DNA of 64,000 nucleotides from DATBSL01 sp964561785 (GTDB lineage: Bacteria; Acidobacteriota; Vicinamibacteria; Fen-336), in the NCBI GenBank assembly GCA_964561785.1, contig CAZLRF010000019.1, positions 21,087-85,086 of the forward strand, written 5' to 3'. The position numbers and the translations under genes are program-made. Shown one piece after another: positions 49,892 through 58,340 of this stretch. The notes beneath the pieces are model-generated. The model saw only the letters and a program-made list of their open reading frames with translations, was not told where the DNA came from and did no database searches. How positions within the stretch are numbered: position 1 is the stretch's first letter; each line of letters opens with the position of its first letter.

Positions 49892-51148
49892 CTAGCCTCC
49901 CGCCTCCCAGCGCAGGGCCTCGATGGGGTCGATCGACGCGGCCCGCCGCGCCGGGTGGACGGCGGCGAGGAGCGCCACCGTGCCGAGGAGCGCGAAGGCC
50001 ACGAGCCCCGAGGACCAGGTGGGGAGAAGGCCCGCGAAGAAGGGCGGCATGGGCAGCAGGTTCACCAGCGCGCACAGCCCGTAGGCCACGGCGAGCCCGG
50101 CGCCGCCGCTCACGAAGACCACGAGCAGCGTCTCCACGACGAACTGGCGGACGATCGAGCGGCGGGTCGCCCCGAGCGCCTTGCGGACCCCGATCTCCCG
50201 GGTCCGCTCGCGCACCGCGACCAGCATGACGTTCATCACGCCGATCCCGCCGATGAAGAGGGTCGCGACCCCGACCGCGCCGAGGAAGTACTTCATCCCG
50301 TCGGTCATGGTCCGGAACGCCTTGGCCTCCTCCACGGTGTCCCAGATGTGCGCCGCCTCCTCGTCCCGGGGGTCGAAGGAGTGGATCCGCCCGAGGGCGC
50401 GGCGCAGCTCCCCCTTGCACGCCTCGTGGAGCTCCACGGAGCGCGGGGTCACGAGCAGGCGGTCGACCGAGTCCGGCCGCGCGGGCGGCTTGTTCGGGAA
50501 GTCCTGGAGGATCGCGCTGAAGGGCAGGAAGACCTTGCCGATGTCGCGCCCGTCGTAGCTCGAGTCCTGCTCCTTGTGCCGCATCACGCCGATCACGGTG
50601 TAGGGGAAGTCGCCGACCCGGATCGTCTCCCCGAGCGCGGGCCGGCTGCCGAAGAGCTGCTTCTTCGCGTCGCTGCCCAGGAAAGCCACCCGGCGCACCT
50701 GCCGCTCGTCGTCCCAGTTGGGATAGCGGCCCTCGGCCACCGGGATCGAGCGGATCCAGGCGAAGTCGGGCATGGAGCCGGTGATCCCCAGCGACCCGCT
50801 GTTGTGGGCGCTGCGCACCACCACGTTCTGTCCGAGCTCCGGCATGACGTAACCGCAGGAGGGGGCCTGCTTCTGGATCTCGAGGTGGTCGGTGGCCGTC
50901 CACTGGACGCGCCGGCCCGCGCGCAGCCCCCCCGCCTGCAGGCTCGTCCGGCCCGCGAACACGATCATCACGTCGCGGCTGAAGTTCTCCGCGACCTTGG
51001 CCTGGCCCACCCGCAGCCCCTCGCCCGCCGCCACCATCAGCGTGATCGACACGATGCCCCAGGCGATCCCGAACATCGTGAGCAGGGTGCGGAGCTTGTG
51101 TGCGAACAGCGTCCGCATCGTGTCCCGGAGAAGGTCGGAAAGGAGCAT
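49892..51148 (-). CDS. MacB-like ABC transporter permease (first copy)
   Basis: This 418-aa FtsX-type permease has the same layout as the downstream copy: RTLLTMFGIAWGIVSITLMVAAGEG, a periplasmic domain, and GIGVMNVMLVAVRERTREIGVRKALGATRRS ending DPIEALRWE. The two copies differ along most of their length, which suggests a heterodimer. No ATPase gene is next to them in the window, although they need one. It follows the adaptor gene after 132 nt that contains a strong hairpin. Confidence 0.9.
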   Translation of the reverse strand: MLLSDLLRDTMRTLFAHKLRTLLTMFGIAWGIVSITLMVAAGEGLRVGQAKVAENFSRDVMIVFAGRTSLQAGGLRAGRRVQWTATDHLEIQKQAPSCGYVMPELGQNVVVRSAHNSGSLGITGSMPDFAWIRSIPVAEGRYPNWDDERQVRRVAFLGSDAKKQLFGSRPALGETIRVGDFPYTVIGVMRHKEQDSSYDGRDIGKVFLPFSAILQDFPNKPPARPDSVDRLLVTPRSVELHEACKGELRRALGRIHSFDPRDEEAAHIWDTVEEAKAFRTMTDGMKYFLGAVGVATLFIGGIGVMNVMLVAVRERTREIGVRKALGATRRSIVRQFVVETLLVVFVSGGAGLAVAYGLCALVNLLPMPPFFAGLLPTWSSGLVAFALLGTVALLAAVHPARRAASIDPIEALRWEAGG

Positions 51149-51185
51149 GTCAGGAGGCCACGGGTAGCGGCGGAGCCGGAGGGCT

Positions 51186-51229
51186 CCCGGGAGCGGGTCG
51201 CCGTTCGAGCCATGGGGCCCGCTCCCGGG
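51186..51229. repeat. 12-bp inverted repeat between adaptor and permease genes
   Basis: CCCGGGAGCGGG (51186-51197) and CCCGCTCCCGGG (51218-51229) form a perfect 12-bp stem with a 20-nt loop. It lies in the 132-nt space inside the operon and may limit read-through or stabilise the adaptor mRNA. Confidence 0.7.
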
Positions 51230-51280
51230 ATCCCGGTCCGCCGCGGAGACGGTGGCAGAGGCTTGTCATCGGATGATTCC

Positions 51281-52456
51281 CTACTGCAGGACGACCTGGT
51301 CGCCTTCCTTCAGGCCCTCGACCACCTCGGTCTTGACCCCGTTCGAGATGCCGAGCTCGACCGCCACCTTGCGCTTGCCCCCCTCCGCCTTCGGGTCGGG
51401 CACCTCGAGCGAGGGCTTGCGGTCCTTGTCGTAGACGATCGCGGACTCGGGGACGATCAGGACGCCCTTCTTCTCCTCGAGGATGATCTCCGCGTTCGCG
51501 GTCATGTTGGTCTTGAGCTCGCCCCCGGGGTTCCGGATCGAGACCCGCACCTCGAAGGTCGTGACGTTGTCCTTCTCCTTGCCGAGGGGGGAGATCTTCG
51601 TGACCTTGCCGTCGAAGGACTTGTCCTTGAACGACTCGACCACGATCCGCGCCCGCTGGCCCAGGAACACCTTGCCGATGTCGGCCTCGTCCACCTTGCC
51701 GAGCACATAGACCTCGCTCACGTCGCCGAGCGTCATCACGAGCGTCGCCTGCGAGCCGAGGACGAGGATCGAGCTGACCGCGTCGCCGACCTCGACGTCG
51801 CGGGAGAGGACGAGCCCGTCCATCGGGCTCGTGATCGTGGCGTAGCGCAGGTCGGTCTCGTAGCGCTCGAGGGCGGCGCGGGCCTTCTCGACCTCGGCCT
51901 TGCTGACCGCGGCCTGGCTCTTCGCCGCCGTCTGCTTGTTGAGGCCGAGCTGGTACGCCTTGTCCGCGTCCTCGAGGAGCGAGGGCGCGATGAGGCCGTC
52001 GGCGTAGAGCTTGCGCGAGCGCTCGAGGGCCGTCTTCAGGAACGGCAGGTCCGGCCCCTGCGCTTCGATCCGGTTCCGCTCCCATGCCGCTTCGGCGGCG
52101 AGGAGGTTCGCCTTCGCCTCGCGCACCGCGGCCTCGAGCTGCTCGCGGTCGAGCTCGGCGAGCACCTGGCCCTGCTCGACCGTGTCCCCGTAGTCGACGA
52201 AGAGCCGCTTCACGATCCCGCTCGCCTTCGACTTGATCTCGACTTTGGTGAGGGGCTGGACCTTCCCCGTGGCCACCACCGATCGGGCGAGGTCCCCTCT
52301 CTCCACCGCCGCGAGCCGTGAGGGGTCGATCTCCCGGCCCCCTCGCCGGGCCGCCACGAGGCCGAAGACCGCGACGACCGCGATGCCGGCGACCGCCAGC
52401 ACCAATCGCCTGCGGCCCCTGCGCCGGCCGTTCCCGTTTCCATTTCCGTTCGCCAT
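51281..52456 (-). CDS. MacA-like periplasmic adaptor (HlyD/RND family)
   Basis: This 391-aa adaptor has an N-terminal membrane anchor (about 17-37) after a basic, Gly/Asn-rich start, a split biotinyl-lipoyl domain (VEIKSKASGIVKRLFVDYGDTVEQGQVLAELD and YATITSPMDGLVLSRDVEVGDAV), a coiled-coil hairpin (about 110-200) and beta-barrel and membrane-proximal domains. It links an inner-membrane transporter to the outer membrane in tripartite export. The ATG is at 52456. Together with the two permeases it forms a MacA/MacB-like operon. Confidence 0.92.
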   Translation of the reverse strand: MANGNGNGNGRRRGRRRLVLAVAGIAVVAVFGLVAARRGGREIDPSRLAAVERGDLARSVVATGKVQPLTKVEIKSKASGIVKRLFVDYGDTVEQGQVLAELDREQLEAAVREAKANLLAAEAAWERNRIEAQGPDLPFLKTALERSRKLYADGLIAPSLLEDADKAYQLGLNKQTAAKSQAAVSKAEVEKARAALERYETDLRYATITSPMDGLVLSRDVEVGDAVSSILVLGSQATLVMTLGDVSEVYVLGKVDEADIGKVFLGQRARIVVESFKDKSFDGKVTKISPLGKEKDNVTTFEVRVSIRNPGGELKTNMTANAEIILEEKKGVLIVPESAIVYDKDRKPSLEVPDPKAEGGKRKVAVELGISNGVKTEVVEGLKEGDQVVLQ

Positions 52457-52562
52457 CGGATGGGCTCCAATCCCTTGAACGCCTCGCCGCGCACCCGCTC
52501 GGTCACCCCTGTCTACGCGCGAGGGCGCGCGGCGGTTCGCACAACTTCACGCCGCCCCGGCC

Positions 52563-52568
52563 CATAAT
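52563..52568 (+). promoter_or_regulatory. Possible -10 of a leaderless adenosine deaminase mRNA
   Basis: CATAAT ends 6 nt before the ATG at 52575 and no Shine-Dalgarno sequence is visible. Transcription would start at or next to the start codon. The -35 is unclear. Confidence 0.35.
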
Positions 52569-52574
52569 CCGCTC

Positions 52575-53789
52575 ATGGACAAGGACCTCATCCGCCGCCT
52601 CCCCAAGACCGACCTCCACGTCCACCTCGACGGGTCGCTCCGCCTCGGAACCCTGGTCGAGCTCGCCCGGGACCGGAAGGTCCCCCTCCCCTCTGAGACG
52701 CCCGAGGGGCTCGTATCGTTGGTGTTCCGACCGCGCTACGCCAACCTCGCCGAGTACCTCGAGGGATTCCAGTACACCGTGGCCGTCCTCCAGGACGAGG
52801 AGGCCCTCGAGCGGACCGCGTTCGAGCTGGCCGAGGACTGCCAGAAGGAAGGCGTGCGCTACGTCGAGGTGCGCTTCGCGCCCCAGCTCCACGTGCGTCC
52901 GGGCCTCGACGTCTCGGGCGTGGTGCGGGCGGTCGACCGGGGCCTGCGCCGGGCGGCCGCGGCCTTCAACGCGCGGAGCGAGATCGCCTCGGGCGCCGAG
53001 CCCCCCTTCGCGGCGGGGATCATCCTGTGCGCGATGCGCTTCTTCACCCCCGACTTCTCGGTCGGCTTCCGGCGCTTCTTCGAGGCGCTCCCGGAGGCGC
53101 CCGAGAGCGAGATTCACGCCGCGGCCAGCCTCGAGGTGGCGCGGGCCGCGGCCCGCCTGCGCCGCGAGGAGGGCCTCCTCGTGGTCGGCATCGACCTCGC
53201 CGGCCAGGAGAAGGGCTACCCGGCGGAGGACCACCGCGAGGCCTACCAGGTCGCCCACGAGGCCTTCCTCGGCAAGACGGTCCACGCCGGCGAGGACTAC
53301 GGCCCGGAGTCCATCTTCCAGGCGATCGGGGACCTGCACGCCGATCGCATCGGCCACGGCACGTGGCTGTTCGACGAGACCAAGATCACGAGCCCGAGGA
53401 TCACCGACCGCAGGCGCTACGTGGAGGACCTCGCGGAGTTCGTGGCCGACAAGCGGATCACGATCGAGGTCTGCCTGACCTCGAACCAGCAGACCGTCCC
53501 CGAGCTGGCCGACGACCTGCGCAAGCACCCCTTCGGCGAGATGCGGCGCCGGCGGCTGTCGACCACGTTCTGCACGGACAACCGCCTCGTCTCGCACACC
53601 GACGTGAGCCGGGAGATCGCCCGCGCGGTCGAGGCCTTCGCCCTCACCCCCCGCGAGGTGCGCGACATCCTGATCTACGGCTTCAAGCGCAGCTTCTACC
53701 CCGGCAGCTACCTCGAGAAGCGGGCGTACGTCCGCCGCGTGATCGACTACGCGAACCGCGTCCTCGACGGCGCGGCGAAGGAGAGCTAG
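52575..53789 (+). CDS. Adenosine deaminase family protein
   Basis: This 404-aa zinc deaminase has TDLHVHLDGS (first metal ligands), the catalytic Glu in VHAGEDYGP, the His in RIGHGTWLF and the Asp in STTFCTDNRLVSHTD. It converts adenosine or a similar purine to the inosine form. ADD-family enzymes also include aminofutalosine and other deaminases, so the substrate is not certain. It is a single gene ending 3 nt from the convergent thioesterase gene. Confidence 0.88.
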   Translation: MDKDLIRRLPKTDLHVHLDGSLRLGTLVELARDRKVPLPSETPEGLVSLVFRPRYANLAEYLEGFQYTVAVLQDEEALERTAFELAEDCQKEGVRYVEVRFAPQLHVRPGLDVSGVVRAVDRGLRRAAAAFNARSEIASGAEPPFAAGIILCAMRFFTPDFSVGFRRFFEALPEAPESEIHAAASLEVARAAARLRREEGLLVVGIDLAGQEKGYPAEDHREAYQVAHEAFLGKTVHAGEDYGPESIFQAIGDLHADRIGHGTWLFDETKITSPRITDRRRYVEDLAEFVADKRITIEVCLTSNQQTVPELADDLRKHPFGEMRRRRLSTTFCTDNRLVSHTDVSREIARAVEAFALTPREVRDILIYGFKRSFYPGSYLEKRAYVRRVIDYANRVLDGAAKES

Positions 53790-53792
53790 CGC

Positions 53793-54260
53793 CTACCAGC
53801 GGTGGAAGGCCGGGTGGCCTTCCCGGACCGCCACGAAGACCCCGCGGCAGCGGGCGGTCGTCTTCCCCCCGGCTTCGAGCGTGGCCTCGACCGTCGCGCG
53901 GTCGGCCGCCGACTCGACGACCCGCGCCCGCAGGCGCAGGGGCCCCGCGGACGGCGTCACCCTCAGTAGCTCGACGTGGAACTCGGCGGTCACCGTGCAG
54001 GGCGGCGCCTCCCGCCCCGCCGCCCGCATGAGGTGAAGCGCCGCCGTCCAGTTCGAGTGGCAATCGAACAGCGCGCCGATCACCCCGCCGTTCACCGCCC
54101 CGGCGAAGGCCTCGTGGTGGGGCGCGGGGGTCCACTCCGCGACCAGCTCCTCGCCGTCCTCGAAGCTGCGCACGCGCAGCCCCTGCGGGTTCGCGGGGCC
54201 GCAGCCGAAGCAGCGGTTGGCCGGAGCGTAGCGCTCCTGGACACAGGGAGTCTCGCTCAT
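53793..54260 (-). CDS. Hotdog-fold thioesterase (PaaI-like)
   Basis: This 155-aa hotdog protein has the family pattern HHEAFAGAVNGGVIGALFDCHSNWTAAL, with Asn-Gly-Gly at the core helix start, and TAEFHVELLRVTP. A Cys pair CFGCGP near the N-terminus (about 17-22) is typical of a subgroup. It probably hydrolyses acyl-CoA thioesters. The ATG overlaps the SGNH-HEAT gene stop (ATGA), so both are coupled. Confidence 0.87.
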   Translation of the reverse strand: MSETPCVQERYAPANRCFGCGPANPQGLRVRSFEDGEELVAEWTPAPHHEAFAGAVNGGVIGALFDCHSNWTAALHLMRAAGREAPPCTVTAEFHVELLRVTPSAGPLRLRARVVESAADRATVEATLEAGGKTTARCRGVFVAVREGHPAFHRW

Positions 54261-55936
54261 CGCACCTCCTGCAGCCGCAGCAGCGCGTCCTTCGCCTCCC
54301 TTCGCACCTGCTCCTCGCGGTCGCCCGTGGCCCGCTGGAGAGCGGCCGCCGACGGGCGGGCCGCAGGGCCGATCCGACCGAGCGCCCGCGCCGCGTGCTG
54401 GCGCACGACGCCGTTCTCGTCACCGAGGGCGGCGGCGAGCGGCTCGACCGCGGGGGCGGCCGCGGGACCGATGCGGCCGAGCGTCCGCGCTGCCCGCCAG
54501 CGCCGGTCGGCGTCGGGGCTGCGCAGGGCCTCGACGAGCGCCGGCACCGCCGACGCCGCGGCGGGGCCGATCCGGGCGATCGCCGCCGCCACGACCGCGT
54601 TCGTCTCCTCCCGCGCGAGCGCCCGGGTGAGGTCGGCCACCGCCGACGACGCCAAGGCCCCGAGGTTCCCGAGCGTCCAGGCCGCGAAGGCCGACACGTA
54701 GGTGTCCTCGCTCGCGAGCGCGGCCACCAGCCGCGGCACGTCCTCGGGCGACGGCGGGATCCGCGCGAGCGCGCGGGCGGCGGCGGCCCGGACCGCCTCG
54801 CTCGGATCCGAGAGGGCGGCGAAGAGGGCGGGCACCGCGTCCCGTCCCTGCGGCCCCCGCGCGCCGAGCGCCTCCGCGGCGTCGATCCGCACCGCCACGG
54901 AGTCGTGCGATGCGAGGGCCGAGGCGAGCGCCCCGGGGTCGTCGCGCTTCGCCCCGAGCGCGTCGCCGAGGAGGTCCCGGGCGTCCCCCGGCTCGACGAG
55001 CCCGCTCGAGTACAGGGTGTCCGCGACGAGCAGGGCTCCCTGCGGGCTGAGGTGGTCGTAGTCCACGAACGCGGAGGGCCCCATCCGGGAGATCGCGGGC
55101 AGGAAGTCGAGGCACGAGAGCCGCTCCGCGGCGCAGAACGCCGCGATGCGCTCCTGCACCACGGGGGCGGGGGCGCCCTCTTCCACCTGGAAGCGGAAGG
55201 GGAACACGATCATCGCGAACGACGCCCCGTCCGCCTCCACCTCGCGCCGCAGCGCCCGCACCTCCTCGAAGAACGCCTCGAGGGCGCGGCGCACCCGGGC
55301 GGAGTCGGGCTCCGCGAAGAGCCGCTCGACGCTGTCGATCTCGCGGCCCTCCGCGTCCACCAGCCGCCGCACGAGGGCCGAGCGCTCGTGAAGCGCGAGG
55401 AGCCACCGGGGCGGCCGGGACTTGTTGTTGAACAGCTCCGGGATGTCGTTGAGGCACACGGCCAGCACCACCTGGTCCGGCCGGTAGCGCCGCGCCACGC
55501 GCTGCCAGGCGATCCGCTGCTGCCGCGTGGACCAGCCCCACAGCGCCACGTTCATCACCTCGACGCGGCGCCCCTGCGCGCGGTAGAGCGCCTCGAGCCG
55601 CTGCGGGTACGCCTCCTCGGGCCGGATCTCCGCCCCGAGCGTCACGCTGTCGCCGAGGAAGGCGACGCGCCGCCACCCCTCCGGCTTCTCGGCCGTGCGC
55701 GCGCGGTCGCGCAGCCCGTCCCGGTTGAACTCCTCCCAGGGCGGCCACCCCGCCGCGTCCGACTTCATCACGTAGAAGCCGCCCGGCATCTTGTCGTCCC
55801 AATCCCAGATGTAGTCGGCCACCTCCGGCCGCGGCGGCCGGGGCGCCTCGAAGAGGCGGGCCGCCCCCTCGAGGAGGGCGAGGAACGCGAGCGCCGAGGC
55901 GAGCGCGAGCGCCAGGTTCGCGAGCAGCCGCCTCAC
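54257..55936 (-). CDS. SGNH-hydrolase fused to HEAT repeats, membrane-anchored
   Basis: This 559-aa protein starts at a GTG overlapping the Mut7-C stop (GTGA). It has an N-terminal membrane segment (about 4-24) and an SGNH/GDSL-like domain (about 85-325): block I FLGDSVTLGAE, block III VCLNDIPE and block V DYDHLSPQG. The C-terminus has several HEAT-type repeats (about 330-550), such as DAVPALFAALSDPSEAVRAAAARALARI and AVEPLAAALGDENGVVRQHAARALGRIG. The esterase part may remove acyl groups from a glycan, with the repeats as a protein-binding platform. This fusion is unusual. Confidence 0.85.
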   Translation of the reverse strand: MRRLLANLALALASALAFLALLEGAARLFEAPRPPRPEVADYIWDWDDKMPGGFYVMKSDAAGWPPWEEFNRDGLRDRARTAEKPEGWRRVAFLGDSVTLGAEIRPEEAYPQRLEALYRAQGRRVEVMNVALWGWSTRQQRIAWQRVARRYRPDQVVLAVCLNDIPELFNNKSRPPRWLLALHERSALVRRLVDAEGREIDSVERLFAEPDSARVRRALEAFFEEVRALRREVEADGASFAMIVFPFRFQVEEGAPAPVVQERIAAFCAAERLSCLDFLPAISRMGPSAFVDYDHLSPQGALLVADTLYSSGLVEPGDARDLLGDALGAKRDDPGALASALASHDSVAVRIDAAEALGARGPQGRDAVPALFAALSDPSEAVRAAAARALARIPPSPEDVPRLVAALASEDTYVSAFAAWTLGNLGALASSAVADLTRALAREETNAVVAAAIARIGPAAASAVPALVEALRSPDADRRWRAARTLGRIGPAAAPAVEPLAAALGDENGVVRQHAARALGRIGPAARPSAAALQRATGDREEQVRREAKDALLRLQEVR

Positions 55937-56616
55937 GCCGCCACCGCCCGCCGCAGCGTGGCCTCGATCCGCTCCCAGTGCGTCCCGCGCCAGAAGAGCC
56001 GGTCGCACCCCGCGCAGACGAAGTAGTCGTCCTTCCACAGCGCGGTGCGAGGCGGGATGCGCGGGCGGACCTCGTCCTTGGCCCGGGCCACGAGCACCCC
56101 GCCGCAGGCCATGCACCGCGGCTCCCGCAGCGCGAGGCCGAGGTCGAGAGCGACCATGTGGAGCTGCTCGACCATGGTCAGCGCCGAGGGGACCCACGCC
56201 ACCCGGAGCGACCCGTCGGCGACGATGCGCCGGTCGAGCACCTCCGCGTCGGTCGTGATCAGGACGAGGCCCCGCCGAAGAGCCTCGTCGGGAAGCCGGT
56301 GCCCCGCCACGTCGGGCGCCGTCGCCGCCTCGTAGCCCGCCGCGCGGAGCCAGCGCGCGAGCCCCCCGAGGCTCGGGTCGCAGAGAAACCGCGGCGACCG
56401 CTCGGCGTCGGCGCTCGCGCGCTTCTCCCTTGCGGCGACGACCTCGCGCTCCCAGGCCGCGGCGAGCGCCCGCGCGAACGGTCCGGCGAGCCTCCCCGCC
56501 GTCGCGCGCGCCTCGCGGACGAGCGCCTCCGCGCGCTCCTTGGGCACCTCGCATCCCGCGAGCGCCGCCGCCGCGCGCAGCCGCGCGCGGAACCCGTGCT
56601 CGATCCGCCCGTCCAC
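55933..56616 (-). CDS. Mut7-C RNase-domain protein with zinc ribbon
   Basis: This 227-aa protein has a helical N-terminus (about 1-75) and a Mut7-C/PIN-like domain (about 75-215): RFLCDPSLGGLARWLRAAGYEA and ITTDAEVLDRRI. A zinc ribbon follows (CMACGG and CAGCDRLFWRGTHWERI). The family is predicted to be RNases; activity here is not shown. The start is a GTG at 56616. It is the first gene of the Mut7-C/SGNH-HEAT/thioesterase unit. Confidence 0.88.
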   Translation of the reverse strand: MDGRIEHGFRARLRAAAALAGCEVPKERAEALVREARATAGRLAGPFARALAAAWEREVVAAREKRASADAERSPRFLCDPSLGGLARWLRAAGYEAATAPDVAGHRLPDEALRRGLVLITTDAEVLDRRIVADGSLRVAWVPSALTMVEQLHMVALDLGLALREPRCMACGGVLVARAKDEVRPRIPPRTALWKDDYFVCAGCDRLFWRGTHWERIEATLRRAVAA

Positions 56617-56649
56617 GCGCCTAGCTTACCGCGCGCCTTCGGCGAGTTC

Positions 56650-56679
56650 TTGCGCGGGCCCCGGCTCATCGGTTATATT
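56650..56679 (+). promoter_or_regulatory. Promoter of tRNA-Lys
   Basis: TTGCGC (56650-56655) and TATATT (56674-56679) are 18 nt apart, 15 nt upstream of the tRNA. Confidence 0.6.
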
Positions 56680-56694
56680 TCGCGTTCGTCTGTC

Positions 56695-56770
56695 GGCCCG
56701 CTAGCTCAATTGGTAGAGCAAGAGACTCTTAATCTCTGGGTTCTAGGTTCGAGTCCTAGGCGGGTCACCA
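56695..56770 (+). tRNA. tRNA-Lys (anticodon CTT)
   Basis: Acceptor GGCCCGC pairs with GCGGGTC (one G-T pair). The anticodon arm is AGAGA-CTCTTAA-TCTCT and the T-arm GGTTCGAGTCC. CCA is encoded. Phage-like genes start right after it, so its 3' end is a candidate attachment site. Confidence 0.97.
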
Positions 56771-56817
56771 ACTTACGGGGATCGCCAGACGGCCCGTGAG
56801 CGATCCGTGAGCGGCTC

Positions 56818-57063
56818 TCAGGGCCGGGAGGGGAGCCCCGGCAGACAGCTGGCGGCCAGCTCGACGACCAGCTCGGGCTCCACCTTGAGGAGGGCCGCCC
56901 ACGGCGCGAGGGACCGGGGCCGGGTGAGCCAGGCGCGGGCCCCCTCGTCGCCTGCCGTGGCGTCCTCGAGCGCCGTGCGGATCACGGCCGCGGCGAGCCG
57001 GGCCTCAGGGAGGGCGCTCCGGGTCTCGATCAGGACCGGGGCGGGGACGTCGACGCGCCGCAC
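56818..57063 (-). CDS. Small phage-type protein of unknown function
   Basis: This 81-aa product is not recognised with certainty. The helical sequence AAVIRTALEDATAGDEGARAWL and SLAPWAALLKVEPELVVEL is like small proteins found near late phage operons. The start is a GTG at 57063 with no clear ribosome site. It is the gene closest to the tRNA-Lys. Confidence 0.55.
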   Translation of the reverse strand: MRRVDVPAPVLIETRSALPEARLAAAVIRTALEDATAGDEGARAWLTRPRSLAPWAALLKVEPELVVELAASCLPGLPSRP

Positions 57064-57156
57064 AGGGAATGGTAGCGCGGCAGGCCCGACGCACGAAGGG
57101 CCGGCGCCTGGACGAGCTCGCCGGCCCCCCGGGGGTGTCGCTTCTGTCTACCCCCC

Positions 57157-57483
57157 CTACGCGGCGAGCCGCGGCGAGACGGCGAGCTCGGCCGCGATGT
57201 TGACCTGGGGAAAGGACGGCTCGGAGATCACGCCGAAGGGGACGACGTGCGCGCGGTCGCGCGCCCGCCAACGCCGCCAGTACACCACGACGATGGCCCC
57301 ATCCTCGCCCCACTTCAGCAGCAGCCGCTCCACGCGCCGCGCGCCGTAGAGGGCCGCGGCCTTGTCGAGCCACCGGCAGGTCCGGCGGGCCTGCGCCGCC
57401 TCGGTCCTCCACCCGGGTTCCTTCCGCGTGTCGATCAGCCTCTCCGACAGCTCGCGGTACTCCCGATCCGAGACCTTCCTCAT
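57157..57483 (-). CDS. Hypothetical protein of the prophage region
   Basis: This 108-aa product has no recognised domain. It is basic and Trp/Arg-rich (YWRRWRARDRAHVV, EPGWRTEAAQARRTCRWLDKAA) and may bind nucleic acid. AGGAGGGG precedes the ATG at 57483, and a strong promoter with TTGACA lies upstream (57545-57573). Confidence 0.65.
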   Translation of the reverse strand: MRKVSDREYRELSERLIDTRKEPGWRTEAAQARRTCRWLDKAAALYGARRVERLLLKWGEDGAIVVVYWRRWRARDRAHVVPFGVISEPSFPQVNIAAELAVSPRLAA

Positions 57484-57544
57484 GGTTCCCCTCCTGTGCG
57501 GAGCGTCTCAGGCTTGCCACCTCGCTCCGTTTAGCTACTCGTGA

Positions 57545-57573
57545 GCTTAATGGCCGGTGGCCCTCCCTGTCAA
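57545..57573 (-). promoter_or_regulatory. Promoter and possible operator of the prophage divergent region
   Basis: On the minus strand TTGACA (57573-57568) and TTAAGC (57550-57545) are 17 nt apart. A palindrome AGCGATTTCGCT (57573-57584) touches the -35, and GGCCGGTGGCC lies in the spacer. This could be a phage switch for the gene at 57157-57483 and the plus-strand gene at 57619. Confidence 0.55.
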
Positions 57574-57618
57574 GCGATTTCGCTACCGGGGAGCGTTAGT
57601 GTGTGGTAGGCTCAGGCC

Positions 57619-57801
57619 ATGACGAAGAAGCGCCGAACGCTGGAGGTGACGGCCTGGCGCTGCCGGTGCGAGCGCTGCGGGCATCGCTGGGACGCGATCG
57701 GGCCGCGGCCTCCCCGCTCCTGCGCCAGCTGCAAGTCCCGCTACTGGGACACGCCGCGGGGGGTCCTGAGGCGAGGGCCCAAGCCGAGGAAGGCCCGATG
57801 A
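57619..57801 (+). CDS. Small zinc-ribbon protein of the prophage region
   Basis: This 60-aa basic protein has two Cys pairs, CRCERCGHRW (CxxC) and CASCKSRYW (CxxC), forming a likely zinc ribbon, and a basic tail. The gene is plus-strand, opposite to its neighbours, and its stop overlaps the next start (ATGA). It could be a small DNA- or RNA-binding regulator. Confidence 0.7.
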   Translation: MTKKRRTLEVTAWRCRCERCGHRWDAIGPRPPRSCASCKSRYWDTPRGVLRRGPKPRKAR

Positions 57802-58340
57802 GGCTCGAGGAACCGAGACCCGGCGACGTCTGGCGGGACCAGAGCCCCATGGAACGGCTCAAGGCCTGGTGGCGCGGCCTGCGGCGCTCCGATCAGCCGC
57901 CTGTCAGCTGCTACGCGCACCTTTTCGCCGCCTGGGCGCAGCCTCCGGGGGCGTCCTCGTGGGTTGCCTTCGTCGTCCGCGACGGCTCAGGCTATGCGCT
58001 CGAGCACGTCCACTGCGGCGAGTGCTTCGGCTGCCCCCTGTCCTTCGACCGAACGCCGCTTGTCGCGCAGTCCCCGAGGGAGGCGATCGACGCCGGCCGA
58101 GCGATCCGAGACAAGGTCGTCGAGGCCCGGCGAGCTCGCGACGGCGAGCCGTGGGCCTCGGACGCTCTCATCTCGGAGATCGGCGACGCGAAGCACCTCA
58201 TGGACGTCGCGAAGGCGATGCAGAAGACCCTGCGAGGCGACAGCGGCCTCGACCGCATCGTCTCGCGAGTGAACCTGTGGTTCTTCGTCGCCGGGCTCTT
58301 CGCCGGGATGGGGCTCCTCGGCTACTTCTTCACGCAATAG
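57798..58340 (+). CDS. Tail-anchored membrane protein, prophage region
   Basis: This 180-aa protein has a C-terminal transmembrane segment (about 160-178, LWFFVAGLFAGMGLLGYFF). The soluble part has several Cys (VHCGECFGCPLSF), possibly a metal site, and a helical region. It is coupled to the zinc-ribbon gene by ATGA. Its 3' end overlaps the convergent secreted gene by 19 nt. Function unknown. Confidence 0.7.
   Translation: MRLEEPRPGDVWRDQSPMERLKAWWRGLRRSDQPPVSCYAHLFAAWAQPPGASSWVAFVVRDGSGYALEHVHCGECFGCPLSFDRTPLVAQSPREAIDAGRAIRDKVVEARRARDGEPWASDALISEIGDAKHLMDVAKAMQKTLRGDSGLDRIVSRVNLWFFVAGLFAGMGLLGYFFTQ

Noticed and set aside
56739..56775. attL core at the 3' end of tRNA-Lys
   Set aside because: No second copy of the tRNA 3' sequence and no integrase is present in the window, so the site cannot be supported yet.
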